From contig DATFYM010000034.1 of assembly GCA_035315065.1 (NCBI GenBank), positions 33,854 to 97,853 of the forward strand: a stretch of 64,000 nucleotides of DNA. The letters are read 5' to 3'. The stretch is from DATFYM01 sp035315065. Its GTDB lineage: Bacteria > Acidobacteriota > Terriglobia > UBA7540. The notes under the pieces are model-generated. The model ran no database searches, was not told the DNA's origin, and was given only the letters and a program-made list of their open reading frames with translations. A program made the position numbers and the translations under genes. Positions 1 through 9,399 of this stretch are shown one piece after another (positions within the stretch are counted from its first letter, which is position 1; every line of letters starts with the position of its first letter).

Positions 1-1060
1 ACGCAGGGTGCATCAGCACCCGAAAATGATTCTTTTGAAGCACCCCAGGAGCGACGGCGCTTGTGGTTGGCCTCGGCGGAGTCGCGAATTCCCACCTTTC
101 AATAAAATGGGTCGCGAAAAACCGTCATTTCCCGCCATTATCTGCACGTTTTTGCTGGAAAATGGCGCAATTTGGTGCGATTCTGCACAAAAAAGAGGCC
201 TCAAAACGGGCTCGTTTTCAAATAAGCCCTTAAGCCTCGGCGGAAACACAGTTAGCAAGTCCTTTAGATTGAGCAAGCCTTCGCCTGCTCTCCGCAGCAA
301 CTTGGCCAACAACCACTTCGGAATCAACAGATAGGTTTCGCCACGTTTCCGGCCCCCGACAAAACCCGAAAAGGTGGTCCGACCCCCGCCGGAAGCGTGG
401 CTAGTAAGCCCTTTGAATTCATCATGCCGTGGCTTGGTCGGCTGCGGAACTTGGCGAACAACCATCGTCGAATCAATAGATTGGCCTCGCAGACTTGCGG
501 TCGCGCCCGGCGAACCCGGGAAGGGCCGCTCGGCAACCTTCACGGCCAAGTTGCAACCTAGCCAAAAACTGCCGCACTCTAAAGCGGACTGCGCCGGCAA
601 AAGTCCAAAACATAAGCCGTGTCCTCCGCCCGGTTTAATGCGGGGAGCCTGGACACCGCCGTGCTGTTCCCGACGGTTTTGGAAGCAGGGAGCGCCGATT
701 ACAGATTGACACGAGCCGCAGGACTTGACACGCTTTAATAAAAGCGGTCGCGAAAGACCCGTTTTTTCTGTCGTTTTTTTGCACGTTTTTGCAGAAAATT
801 GCAGAATTCTGCGCGATTTTGTAGCAAAGAAGGACCTCAAAACGGGCTTTATTTCAAATAACCCATTTATTTGCAACACCGGTTCGGCACTAGGGTGGGG
901 ATAAAAGGTAATTACGTCCTTGGTTAATTTTCCCACTTTTACCACATCGGTAACCGTGCACGGCCCGGGGCTCTTCGCCTCATTCCTCATGCTGCCTACC
1001 GTCTGCCGGGTGGGCCCTGGTCTTTCAATCGTCAATCGAAAATCGTCAATGGTCAATTCC
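1..1060 (-). repeat. Dispersed composite repeat, copy 1
   Basis: No credible gene is present. The stretch is made of two alternating blocks. Block A (about 95-230 and again 733-865) carries the words TCGCGAAA, TTTTTGC and CTCAAAACGGGC. Block B (about 240-335, and a diverged copy at 395-490) contains CCTTTAGATTGAGCAAGCC. The same blocks occur in opposite orientation at 25926-26960. For example, 690-755 matches the reverse complement of 26176-26240 with few differences. A lone half of the ATTGACGATTG word repeat sits at 1025-1056. An open frame crosses the region on the minus strand but looks like a chance reading of repeats. Confidence 0.75.
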
Positions 1061-1231
1061 CGCCCCTTTCATTCCTAGCCCCGAAGACTGCCTATTCCTA
1101 GGCTACCACATCAGCGGGAAAAGTCAAGGAAAATATTGAAGCAGCGTGGGCGTTGGGATGGCGTCCGGCCTCCGGCCCGCGTTCCGGCGCGGGCCAGAAG
1201 AGTACAGGTTTCGTTTGCGCCGGTGTAGGAA

Positions 1232-1423
1232 GGGTAGCGCAGACCCCGCTTTTGGGTCTGCGGTGGGGCTTTCAGGCTTGATAGAGGCCGCAGACTGTCT
1301 GTACACTGACGCTCTGTCCCGGCTGCGGCGTCTTGTCCTTGATCGAGTGTGGCTGCCTGCCGCTGAAGCTACGAGAAATTGAAGAGAAAAGCCGCAGACC
1401 CAAAGGCAGGGTCTGCGCTACCC
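1232..1423. repeat. Palindromic intergenic repeat
   Basis: Arms of about 31 bases at 1232-1262 and 1392-1423 are inverted copies of each other, both containing GGGTAGCGCAGACCC in one orientation or the other, around a loop of about 130 bases. It lies downstream of the minus-strand PEP-CTERM gene. The outline is that of a MITE or long terminator-like palindrome, and no gene lies inside. Confidence 0.7.
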
Positions 1424-1457
1424 TCGCCTCAGACACACCCATCAGCGGTGAGCTTTT

Positions 1458-4400
1458 TCAGCACTTCGCCTCGAGATTTGGCGAGGAACACCTTCTCTTC
1501 AGCCGCGCAAACACCGAGATTCCGGCCAGAGCCGTCCCCAGCAAGGCTAGCGAGCCAGGTTCTGGAGTAGATGTAGGGACCCCATTGTTCTGCGCCGTCA
1601 GTGTGAAGGCCCCGTCGGAGAAGCCGTCGGAATACTGAAAGCCGGGCGCGAGTCCGGTGATGTCCAGGGCCAGGCCTGAGAAGTCGCCGCTTCCGCCAAG
1701 GTTGATGAAGTCAAACATGTCTCCCGTTACGGGAGCGAAACCGTTGATGAAGTTGAGGTCGAGCGTGCCGTCGAAAGTGCCCGAGCCAGTGATGTCGAGC
1801 TGTCCGAATTGCCCGGACTGAGTGCCTGCCACATCAAGCACCACGGTCCCATCCGGGTTCACGGTAAGGTTGCCCAGGATTTTGGCAGCGCCCAGGGGAT
1901 CAAGTGTGCCGTCGTTAATGATGTTCCCCTGGAGAGTGCCCCCTTTTGCGTTCACCGTTCCTTGAGTTCCAATGTAGATTCTGCCGGGGTTCGCCAGCGT
2001 GCCAGCCGACACCAGCCCCCCGTTGTTCACGATGAGCGTCCCAGTTCCGATGGTCCCGATGTCGAGGGCTGCGTTACTCCACTGCGATCCGGGGCCGGTT
2101 ACGGTAACCAGGCCCACGGAGCCTGGAGGAGACGCGATCTTTGCGTAGGCGTTGCTGACTTGACCCCCGCCGCTGATCGTCAGCGTGCCGTTGCCGCCAC
2201 CACCGACAATGAGCTGACCCGAGTTGTTCCACGCAGAGCCCGTGCCGGTTACGGTTACCGTTCCCGTTGACCCTGCCCTATTTCCAAGTATGCCCCACGC
2301 GTCACTGGCCACGCCGCCTCCGGTGATAGTCATCGACCCTTTCCCTCGGTCGCCCACTGTCAAAATGTTCGAGTCCGAGAATGTGCCTCCGCTCTCCACA
2401 AGCAAACTTCCGGTCGAGCCGCTGACGGTTCCGATCGTAGCGACACCCCTGTTCGTGACCACCCCCCCGTTTTCCACGACGAGCGTGCCCTGACCGGCAC
2501 CATCTACCCCGAAGTTCTGTACATAGTCGGACCCCGTATCAACCGCCAACTCCGAGCCAATTCCGCTGACGGTGACAACTCCGGTCCCGCTGATTGCAAA
2601 CGTGCCGTAGCAGCAAGTTAAGGCGGTTTCGACAACATGCGCTCCGTCTTCTATTGTCAGGGTGCCGCCGACGAGTATCGTCGGTTGCCCCGTCGCGTTT
2701 AGGGCCGACCCACTCCCCGAAACGGTCACAGCGCCAGTGCCGATGATGGTCTGACCCGCCGTGGTGACCTGCCCGCCGTTCCGAATCATCAGAGTAGCTC
2801 CGCCTCCGGAGCTGCCGACTACAAGATCGCCAGAGTTGTTCCACTGCGACCCCGAGTCGGTCACAAGAACACTACCAGAGGAGCCGCTGCTGGCCCCGAT
2901 CGTGCCTCCTGCGCTGTCTACCTGCCCGCCCCCGCTGATCGTGAGCGCACCGTTACCGCCATTCTGATTCCCAACAGTCAGATCGCCCGAAATGGAAAGC
3001 ACAGCACTGTTCTGGACTCTCAGGGTTCCCGTGCCCGCGTCCCCCACAGTTACCCCAGCGCTTAACAGTGATCCGCCCGTGTCTACCGTCACGCTGCCCG
3101 CTGAGCCAGAGGTAGCCCCGATGTCAACAAAGCGACCGCCGTTGACGGTTCCGGAGTCCTGGATCGTGAGTGTTCCACTCCCCCCGAAAGCACCAAGGAA
3201 GAGACCCTGCGGCGTATTCCACTGCGACCCGGTGCCAGTCACCGTAACGCTTCCCGTTAATCCGAAGGCAACCGAGGAATATAGGCTGCCCGATGCCACA
3301 CTGCTGTTGACCACCCCACCATTCTGAATTGTTAGTGTCCCATCAATCCCTAAACCGCCTTCCGTTATGTTCAGTTGAGACCCAGCATCGCTCACGGTCG
3401 CGAATCCAGCCTGCGCCACGCCGCTGGAACTGGAATCACTTACCACGCCTCCTCCGTTAATGCTCAAGGTGCCAACAATGTACAACCCGCCAGAACTGTT
3501 CCATTGCGATCCAACCCCGGTCACCATGACCGTGCTGCCTCCTTCTAACGAGGCACCGCCGCTGTTGACAACGCCCCCGTCTTGGACCGTGAGTGTTCCC
3601 TGAGCCCCAACGCCAACATCGACGAAGGAGGTGTTCCATTGCGACCCAGCCCCGGTCACGGTCACGTTTGCTGGGGCACCTATGCCAAGAAAGGCGCCCC
3701 CGCCATTGGTGAAGCTGTTGACAACGCCGCCGCCGGAAATGGTCAACGTTCCGGGGCCGGAGTAGCCCACCTCGAGGAAACCAGAGTTCCAAACGGAGCC
3801 GGCTCCTGATACGGTGGCCATGCCCGCCGAACCTGTGGCATAGCCCATAATTCCGCTTGCGCTGCTGACTTGGCCGCCGCCGCTGACCGTCATCGTACCG
3901 TTCCCGGCACTTCCATTTCCGAGAACCAGACTGCCCGAGCTCGAAAGCACGGCGCCGTTTTGGACAGCGAGCGTGCCCGTGCCTGAATCGCCGACGGTCA
4001 CCTCCACACTATTCGTCCACGCCGTGCCTCCGTCAGTGAAGGTCACGGCCCCTGTCGAACCGGCCGCCTCGCCGATGAACAGATACTGCGAACTGCCGGT
4101 CCCAGCTTGCTGCACCATCAGCGTGCCCGCCCCTCCGTCCCCCACATACAGACTCGCTGAGTTGTTCCACTGCGACCCGGAGCCTGTCACTGTTGCCGTT
4201 CCGGACGAACCGGAGGACAGACCTAGGGTCGCGGCGGCACTGTTTACGACTCCACCGCCGCTGACTAAGAGCGTCCCCTGCCCACCCGACGCGATCGTGA
4301 TGGTTTCAGAGTTGTTCCATTGCGACCCCGCTCCGCTCACGGTCACGCTGCCTGATACCCCGGCAAGTTCCCCCACGATGGCGTTAATGCTCGTGACGAC

Positions 4401-5111
4401 CCCACCGCCGTTGACTAAGAGCGTCCCGTGCCCACCTGACCCGATCGTGATGGTGCCACAGCAGCCAGCAGCTACGACAGAGTCGTCCCACTGGGATCCC
4501 ACACCGCTGACCGTCACGCTGCCTGACGACCCGGCAAATTCCCCCACGACCGCGTTGTTGCTCGTGACGACTCCGCCGCCCGAGATGCTCACCGTCGCCC
4601 GCCCCTGCGGGGCGATCTCCAGCGTCCCTGAGTTGATCCACTGCGATCCGGAACCGCTGACAGTCACCGTCCCCACCGAGCCGCTTAATACACCGACCTC
4701 TCCGTCACCAGTGTCGGTGGCAATCCCCCCCCCGCTGATGTTTAAGGTGCCTTGGCCGCTGAGTCCAACGTAGGTGTCAAGGGTCGTGAGCGTGTTCTTG
4801 GCACCAGGCACGTTAAGCGTGCCAGATGCGAAATTCCCCAAATCCACGAGAGCCACGCTGGCCGGAACATCCAACAGCACGGTGCCGTTGAGCTGCGGAG
4901 GACCAGGTCCAACGCCGATATTCACGTCGACGCCGCTGCCGTTTGGAATGCAGAAGCAGCTCCAATTCGAAGAATTACTCCAGTTTCCGTTCCCGCCGCC
5001 CCAGATGTCCTGGCCGGATGCTCGGGGTCCGCACACCACCACGAGCAGCGCAGCGAGTCCAGCAACAAACAACTTGGGAAGAGCTTTCTCTCTTCGGGGG
5101 CTGGTAGACAT
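1458..5111 (-). CDS. Giant beta-strand-repeat PEP-CTERM surface protein
   Basis: A 1217-residue exported protein. An N-terminal signal peptide (basic start, hydrophobic run about residues 14-32, cut near ASGQ) is followed by more than 20 degenerate repeats of about 40-50 residues. These alternate VTVSGxGSQWNNS with GTLTIxxGGxV, as in autotransporter-type parallel beta-helix passengers. The C-terminus has a PEP-CTERM signal: TPEPGSLALLGTALAG, a hydrophobic segment, then the basic ARLKRR. No autotransporter barrel is visible, so anchoring should go through exosortase sorting, but no exosortase is in this window. The residues just before the sorting signal (about 1090-1180) are non-repetitive. 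The likely role is a cell-surface or matrix adhesin; this is inferred from architecture only. It appears to be transcribed alone. Confidence 0.9.
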   Translation of the reverse strand: MSTSPRREKALPKLFVAGLAALLVVVCGPRASGQDIWGGGNGNWSNSSNWSCFCIPNGSGVDVNIGVGPGPPQLNGTVLLDVPASVALVDLGNFASGTLNVPGAKNTLTTLDTYVGLSGQGTLNISGGGIATDTGDGEVGVLSGSVGTVTVSGSGSQWINSGTLEIAPQGRATVSISGGGVVTSNNAVVGEFAGSSGSVTVSGVGSQWDDSVVAAGCCGTITIGSGGHGTLLVNGGGVVTSINAIVGELAGVSGSVTVSGAGSQWNNSETITIASGGQGTLLVSGGGVVNSAAATLGLSSGSSGTATVTGSGSQWNNSASLYVGDGGAGTLMVQQAGTGSSQYLFIGEAAGSTGAVTFTDGGTAWTNSVEVTVGDSGTGTLAVQNGAVLSSSGSLVLGNGSAGNGTMTVSGGGQVSSASGIMGYATGSAGMATVSGAGSVWNSGFLEVGYSGPGTLTISGGGVVNSFTNGGGAFLGIGAPANVTVTGAGSQWNTSFVDVGVGAQGTLTVQDGGVVNSGGASLEGGSTVMVTGVGSQWNSSGGLYIVGTLSINGGGVVSDSSSSGVAQAGFATVSDAGSQLNITEGGLGIDGTLTIQNGGVVNSSVASGSLYSSVAFGLTGSVTVTGTGSQWNTPQGLFLGAFGGSGTLTIQDSGTVNGGRFVDIGATSGSAGSVTVDTGGSLLSAGVTVGDAGTGTLRVQNSAVLSISGDLTVGNQNGGNGALTISGGGQVDSAGGTIGASSGSSGSVLVTDSGSQWNNSGDLVVGSSGGGATLMIRNGGQVTTAGQTIIGTGAVTVSGSGSALNATGQPTILVGGTLTIEDGAHVVETALTCCYGTFAISGTGVVTVSGIGSELAVDTGSDYVQNFGVDGAGQGTLVVENGGVVTNRGVATIGTVSGSTGSLLVESGGTFSDSNILTVGDRGKGSMTITGGGVASDAWGILGNRAGSTGTVTVTGTGSAWNNSGQLIVGGGGNGTLTISGGGQVSNAYAKIASPPGSVGLVTVTGPGSQWSNAALDIGTIGTGTLIVNNGGLVSAGTLANPGRIYIGTQGTVNAKGGTLQGNIINDGTLDPLGAAKILGNLTVNPDGTVVLDVAGTQSGQFGQLDITGSGTFDGTLDLNFINGFAPVTGDMFDFINLGGSGDFSGLALDITGLAPGFQYSDGFSDGAFTLTAQNNGVPTSTPEPGSLALLGTALAGISVFARLKRRCSSPNLEAKC

Positions 5112-5414
5112 TTTGATCTCCTTTCCATCAAGGGGCGTGCATTGCGTCGGTCAGGGCACCGATGACGGCAAAACGCTATCTGCGGCGGACCCAAAAGTCA
5201 AGACCATTTTTTGTTAGTGCGGGATTTTAAGCCTCTCAGCGATCGCGGGAGGCACTCCGTTCTCCCTCTCATCGGGGCCTTGACACCAGGGTTGTGCCCC
5301 CTTCTTTGAAGGCCCCGAAGGGGCCGGACGGTGAGTAGCCGCAGGTGCAACCTGCGGAGGCGGCGCGAAATAACCCCAACCCCGACAGGGGTTGACTTAC
5401 GCTAGAATCAGCGC
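5112..5414. other. Intergenic region with inverted REP-like palindrome
   Basis: This gap lies between two divergently transcribed genes and holds no ORF. At about 5300-5365 there is a palindrome-rich stretch (GGCCCCGAAGGGGCC, then CCGCAGGTGCAACCTGCGG). Its reverse complement resembles the two REP units downstream of the transposase at 5907 and 6032, so the transposase remnant is flanked by related palindromes in opposite orientations. Confidence 0.6.
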
Positions 5415-5861
5415 ATGTCGACCTATACCCAGATTTGCTATCACATCGTGTTTTCCACCAAGGATCGGGAACCGGTACTGAAGGCTGACCCTCGCGACGA
5501 AACTCTTCCGCTAGGTGTGGGGCATCCTCCAGAGGCGTCAAAGCCACCTTCACCGTATCAGCGGCATGGGAGATCACCTGCACATCCTCACCAGTCTTCA
5601 TCCCACCGTCAGCCTGGCTGACTTGGTTGAGGACATCAGACTGGCTCGTCGTGGTGGATCAAGGAAAAATCGGTGTTCCGAATGTTCTCGCATTGGCAGG
5701 ATGGGTATGCCGCCTTTACCCACTCCAAGGCGGAGATTCAGCCGCTGATCGAATACATCCAAGGACAACAAGAGCATCACCGTAGAACGAGCTTCGCGGA
5801 TGAATACCGCAAACTGCTGTTGGAAGCCGGGATTCAATTTGATGAGCGGTACATGCTTTGA
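5415..5861 (+). pseudogene. REP-associated IS200-like transposase (RAYT), frameshifted
   Basis: The reading starts MSTYTQICYHIVFSTKDREP, the typical opening of Y1 (HUH) transposases of the RAYT/TnpA_REP type. It continues in a second frame through GMGDHLHILTSLHP, which contains the HxH metal-binding pair. It then returns to the first frame for WQDGYAAFTHS, which carries the expected catalytic tyrosine, and ends at FDERYML. The frame changes near 5500 and again near 5640-5670, so no single intact protein of the expected 145-150 residues is made. It is flanked by REP-like palindromes, as expected for a domesticated RAYT. Sequencing error could explain the shifts, but two independent ones argue for decay. 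Confidence 0.85.
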
Positions 5862-5906
5862 GCCGCTGGTTGGTCGGCCCCTCCGGGGCCGGTAGATTTT
5901 TGCTGG

Positions 5907-5980
5907 TTTCGTCTCCGTGGGTTGCACCCACGGCTACTCACAGTGTTGCCCTTCGGGCAACGGGGCAATCCCCGGCTAAC
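5907..5980 (+). repeat. REP-like unit 1
   Basis: A 74-base unit with two palindromes: CCGTGGGTTGCACCCACGG, then GTTGCCCTTCGGGCAAC. It is nearly identical to the unit at 6032-6105. Its position next to the RAYT remnant suggests it is the cognate REP/BIME substrate. Confidence 0.8.
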
Positions 5981-6031
5981 CAGCTTGTCTTGAAGGCCCC
6001 GAAAGGACCGGACGATTAGTTCTTGTTTGTA

Positions 6032-6105
6032 TTTCGTTTCCGTAGGTTCCACCGACGGCTACTCACAGTGTTGCCCTTCGGGCAACGGGGCAATCCCCAG
6101 CTAAC
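6032..6105 (+). repeat. REP-like unit 2
   Basis: This is the second copy of the 74-base unit. It has the same GTTGCCCTTCGGGCAAC hairpin and a diverged first palindrome (CCGTAGGTTCCACCGACGG). The spacer between units, 5981-6031, includes GGCCCCGAAAGGACCGGACG, related to the palindrome upstream of the transposase. Confidence 0.8.
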
Positions 6106-6197
6106 ACACCTTCAAGAATGTGACGAAGGACACAGCATTCACCTTGTTTGGCTGGATAAACTCCGTTTGGCAGGTTATCTTTGACTGAGGAAGATTA

Positions 6198-7091
6198 ATG
6201 CACGCTCTGATTCAACGACTCGTCGCCCAGAAGCCCGTCATCACCGATGGCGCTTGGGGCACAGAACTGCAGAGGCAGGGTCTCGATCCGGGTGAGTCTC
6301 CCGACAACTGGAACCTGAAATATCCCGAGCGCGTGGAATCAGTGGGGCGGGCCTATGTGGATGCAGGCAGCCGCATTATTCTCACCAACACTTTCCAGTC
6401 GAATCGCATTGTGCTTCAGCGCCACGGCCTGGCTGGCCGGCTGGAGGAGATCAATCGGGTTGGGGTGGAAATCTCGCGGCGCGCCGCTCAGGGTCGCGCT
6501 TACGTTTTCGCTTCCCTGGGACCAAGCGGTAAGCTGCTGGTGTCCGGCGAGGTGAGCGAGCAGGAACTGCAAGAGGTGTTCGCCGAGCAGGCAGAAGCGC
6601 TCGCGCGGGCGAAGCCGGACGCGCTGGTGATCGAGACCATGAGCGATGTGGAAGAAGCAAAGCTGGCGGTGTTGAGTTGCCGCCAGACCGGTTTGCCCGT
6701 CGTCGCCTGCATGGCTTTCGACTCCGGCAAGAATAAAGACCGGACCATGATGGGCACGACGCCCGAACAAGCCGCCGCCGCTCTGGACGCCGCCGGAGCG
6801 GACGTGATCGGCGCCAACTGCGGTCAAGGCATCGAGTACTATCTTCCCCTTGCCAAACGCCTGAGAGCCGCCACGGATCGGCCCCTCTGGATCAACGCGA
6901 ACGCGGGTTCCCCCGAGCTGACGGGCGAGGGTACTGTCTATCGTACCACGCCAAATGAGTTTGCCGAGGCTGCGCCTGCGATCATCGATGCGGGCGTCGC
7001 TTTCATCGGGGGCTGTTGCGGCACCGGGCCTGAGTTTATCCGCGCGCTTTGCGGGATCCTGGCGCGACAGTCAGACTCCACATGCGCCTGA
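6198..7091 (+). CDS. Homocysteine S-methyltransferase family protein
   Basis: This 297-residue protein has the single Hcy-binding TIM-barrel domain of the Pfam S-methyl_trans family. Three zinc-ligand cysteines are visible: Cys208 in GANCGQG and Cys273/Cys274 in GGCCGTG. The N-terminus carries the usual ITDGAWGTELQ motif. The start is supported by GAGGAAG five bases upstream. No cobalamin or folate domains are attached, so it resembles the N-terminal module of MetH or BHMT/MmuM-type enzymes. As first gene of a corrinoid methyl-transfer cluster it could accept methyl groups onto homocysteine or a related thiol. The true methyl donor cannot be read from the sequence. Its end overlaps the next gene by 10 bases. 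Confidence 0.88.
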   Translation: MHALIQRLVAQKPVITDGAWGTELQRQGLDPGESPDNWNLKYPERVESVGRAYVDAGSRIILTNTFQSNRIVLQRHGLAGRLEEINRVGVEISRRAAQGRAYVFASLGPSGKLLVSGEVSEQELQEVFAEQAEALARAKPDALVIETMSDVEEAKLAVLSCRQTGLPVVACMAFDSGKNKDRTMMGTTPEQAAAALDAAGADVIGANCGQGIEYYLPLAKRLRAATDRPLWINANAGSPELTGEGTVYRTTPNEFAEAAPAIIDAGVAFIGGCCGTGPEFIRALCGILARQSDSTCA

Positions 7092-7831
7092 AACTACTGA
7101 GTTGCGAGATTTTCTACCGCGAGTTCTGCGCGGCGGTGGCGCGCTCGCCCCACCTTGTGGACCTGGAATTCCTCACCAAGGGTTTGCACGACGTGGGTTC
7201 GGAGCAGATGTTGTCGCGGCTGCAAGCGGCGGTCAATAGCGTAGACGCCTCGAAGTACGAAGCGATCCTGCTGGGATACGGACTTTGCAACAACGGGTTG
7301 GTGGGCTTGACGGCTCCAAGTATTCCCCTGGTTGTGCCGCGAGCCCACGACTGCATCACACTCTTCCTGGGCAGCAAGGAACGATACCTGGAGTATTTTC
7401 AGAGTCACCCGGGCACCTATTTCCAAACCACGGGCTGGATCGAGCGCGGTGGTGGCAACGGCGAACTCACCCAGTTGGCGCTAGGCCAGAAACTGGGAAC
7501 GACGCAGAGCTATGCGGATCTCGTGGCCAAGTACGGCGAGGACAACGCCAAGTACCTGTGGGAAACCATCGGCGACCTGGTCCGGCATTATGGCCAGCTC
7601 ACCTTCATTCAAATGGGCATCGAGCCTGACACAAGCTTTGAGGAGCGCAGCCGCAAACAAGCCGAGTCGCGCGGCTGGAAGTTCGAAAAACTAGACGGAG
7701 ACATGAACCTCATCCAGCGCCTGGTGAACGGCTCTTGGGAGGACAGCGAATTCCTCGTCGTGCCTCCTGGCAAACGGATCGCCGCTCGGTACGACGGCGA
7801 CATCATCTCGACGGAGGCCTCCGAATCATGA
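7082..7831 (+). CDS. DUF1638 domain-containing protein
   Basis: A 249-residue soluble protein that starts MRLKLLSCEIFYREFC. It shows the DUF1638 pattern: an N-terminal LSCEI motif, a central LLGYGLCNNGLVGL segment and a PRAHDCITLFLGSKERY motif. The function of the family is unknown. Its members are often next to corrinoid proteins and MtaA/MtbA-like enzymes, as here. Conserved cysteines (near residues 8, 15, 73 and 94) could bind metal or corrinoid, which is inference. The start at 7082 overlaps the preceding gene by 10 bases, implying translational coupling. A longer in-frame start at 7049 is less likely. Confidence 0.85.
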   Translation: MRLKLLSCEIFYREFCAAVARSPHLVDLEFLTKGLHDVGSEQMLSRLQAAVNSVDASKYEAILLGYGLCNNGLVGLTAPSIPLVVPRAHDCITLFLGSKERYLEYFQSHPGTYFQTTGWIERGGGNGELTQLALGQKLGTTQSYADLVAKYGEDNAKYLWETIGDLVRHYGQLTFIQMGIEPDTSFEERSRKQAESRGWKFEKLDGDMNLIQRLVNGSWEDSEFLVVPPGKRIAARYDGDIISTEASES

Positions 7832-7876
7832 ATTCACTCGAGCGGGTTCGGACCGTCGTCACCGGGGGAGAGAAGG

Positions 7877-8027
7877 TGTGAAAAAAATGCGCCGCAGGCG
7901 CCTTGGAGTGCGGCGGCTTGACGCCGCCTTTCTTGCTCGTTCTAATAATCCAGACCCGGTCATATCCAGATTCCAAGGCGGCGTCAAGCCGCCGCACTCC
8001 AAGGCGCCTGCGGCGCGTTTTTTCACA
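7877..8027. repeat. TTGGAGTGCGGC-type palindrome, copy 1
   Basis: Near-perfect inverted arms of about 53 bases (7877-7931 and 7975-8027) both contain CTTGGAGTGCGGCGGCTTG. They are bordered outside by A/T tracts (TGTGAAAAAA on the left, TTTTTTCACA on the right). The loop is 43 bases. It separates DUF1638 from the MtaA-like gene. A second member of the same family is at 18190-18284. Confidence 0.85.
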
Positions 8028-8077
8028 GCTTCAGATCGCTGGGGCATTGATCGAGACGGCGCGCCAGGAGGGAGTGT

Positions 8078-9100
8078 ATGAATAGCCGGGAGCGTATCTT
8101 TGCCATGCTGGAAGGCACGGCCGTGGACCACCTGCCGGCCATGCCCATCACCATGATGTTTGCGGCTGATCAGGTGGGTGCCAAATACTTGGAGTACGCC
8201 ACCGATTACCACGTGCAAGTGGAGGGGCAGATCCGGGTTGCCGAGCGCTTCGGCGTGGACCATGTCAGCGTCATCTCGGACCCGTGCTGTGAGGCCGCTG
8301 ACTTGGGCGCTGCCATCAAGTTTTTCCCCGACCAGCCACCTGCGATCGACGAAGAGAATGCCCTATTGAAAGACAAAACAGTCCTTGCCAAACTGAAGCC
8401 TCCCGACCCGCTGGGCGGCGGGCGGATGACCAATCGCGTGCAGGCGGTGGGCCTGTTGAAGGAGCGCGCTGGAGGCGAGAAGGCCATCGAGGGATGGATC
8501 GAAGGACCCTGCGGCGAATCGGCGGACTTGCGAGGCATCAACCGGCTGATGGTCGATTTCTACGACGACCCCGGTTTCGTGGGCGATCTGATGGACTTCG
8601 TCGTCGAAATGGAACTGGGCTTTGCCAAGGCGCAGATTGACGCCGGGGTGGAGATCATGGGCATCGGGGACCCGGCCTCTTCCCTGGTGGGCCCCCGGTT
8701 TTATGAAGACATTGTGTTCGCCCGCCAGAAGAAGATGATCGATGGAATTCATGCCATGGGCGCGCGCGCCAGGCTGCACATCTGCGGCAATACCCGCCAC
8801 ATGTGGGAAGGTCTGGGGCGGGTCGGCTGTGACATCCTCGACCAGGATTCTCTGCACACTTTGGGTGACGCGCGTTCCAAGATAGGACCGCGACAGGTGC
8901 TGCTGGGCAATATCGATCCGGTGCAAGGCCTGCGGAATGGAACGCCGGAGTCAGTGTACGAGGCAGTGGGTGAATGTCATCGGCAGGCGGGAGACCATTA
9001 TATCGTGGGGGCCGGTTGCGAGGTGGTGCGCGACACGGCCGAAGAGAACTTTCACGCGATGATGCGCTACGCACGGGGACACCGTCCGGAGTCCTCGTAG
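8078..9100 (+). CDS. Uroporphyrinogen decarboxylase-family (MtaA/CmuC-like) methyltransferase
   Basis: A 340-residue member of the URO-D/MtaA fold. The zinc site of corrinoid:thiol methyltransferases is visible as His234-x-Cys236 (HICGN) with a third ligand Cys314 in VGAGCEV, which separates it from true HemE enzymes. Additional cysteines are at 70-71 and 145. The start has AGGAGGGAG six bases upstream. In methylotrophic systems such proteins move the methyl from a corrinoid protein to coenzyme M or another thiol or pterin. The acceptor here is unknown, since coenzyme M is not expected in Acidobacteriota. It lies between DUF1638 and the ASKHA activator on the same strand. Confidence 0.88.
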   Translation: MNSRERIFAMLEGTAVDHLPAMPITMMFAADQVGAKYLEYATDYHVQVEGQIRVAERFGVDHVSVISDPCCEAADLGAAIKFFPDQPPAIDEENALLKDKTVLAKLKPPDPLGGGRMTNRVQAVGLLKERAGGEKAIEGWIEGPCGESADLRGINRLMVDFYDDPGFVGDLMDFVVEMELGFAKAQIDAGVEIMGIGDPASSLVGPRFYEDIVFARQKKMIDGIHAMGARARLHICGNTRHMWEGLGRVGCDILDQDSLHTLGDARSKIGPRQVLLGNIDPVQGLRNGTPESVYEAVGECHRQAGDHYIVGAGCEVVRDTAEENFHAMMRYARGHRPESS

Positions 9101-9115
9101 CGGCGGGCTTGGGGG

Positions 9116-9155
9116 GCTAGTGTGCTGTAACCCTTAGTCTCTGACAATCGCCAGC
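9116..9155 (+). repeat. CTAGTGTGCTGTAAC repeat, copy 1
   Basis: CTAGTGTGCTGTAACCC followed by TGACAATCGCC lies 16 bases after the MtaA-like stop codon. The inverted copy at about 15085-15122 shares both words and overlaps the stop codon of the kinase gene. The two copies face each other across the ASKHA-MttB-DapA segment. Confidence 0.6.
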
Positions 9156-9180
9156 AGTAACCACACCCCGCCCCCTCAGA

Positions 9181-9322
9181 AGAATTGACGATTGCCGATT
9201 GCCGATTGACGATTGGAAAAGAGGCCTCATTGACGATTGTGGATGGCCTATTGATAAGGGCTGCGCGGCACCTACTCTTCTCTTCCAATCGTCAATCGGC
9301 AATCTGCAATCGGCAATTCTTC
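9181..9322. repeat. Word-repeat hairpin (ATTGACGATTG type)
   Basis: The left arm (9181-9222) repeats GATTGACGATTG, GATTGCCGATT and similar words. The right arm (9280-9322) is the inverted form (CAATCGTCAATCGGCAATC). The loop is about 58 bases. It has no coding capacity. The same word type recurs at 11819, 21241 and 62409. Confidence 0.85.
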
Positions 9323-9399
9323 GTTAGTGGCCGTAACAGACCCGGATTGGGGTAGAGTCTTGTGGAGTGGATCAACTGGGTGGATAGGGGGAAAGGGAT

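Noticed and set aside
13..1056. A 347-codon open frame on the minus strand.
   Set aside because: It reads straight through dispersed repeat blocks, has no ribosome site or recognisable domain, and its repeated phrases come from the DNA repeat.
5415..5861. Programmed frameshifting of the RAYT gene.
   Set aside because: Two shifts in opposite senses, with no slippery sequence or stimulatory structure evident; decay is simpler.
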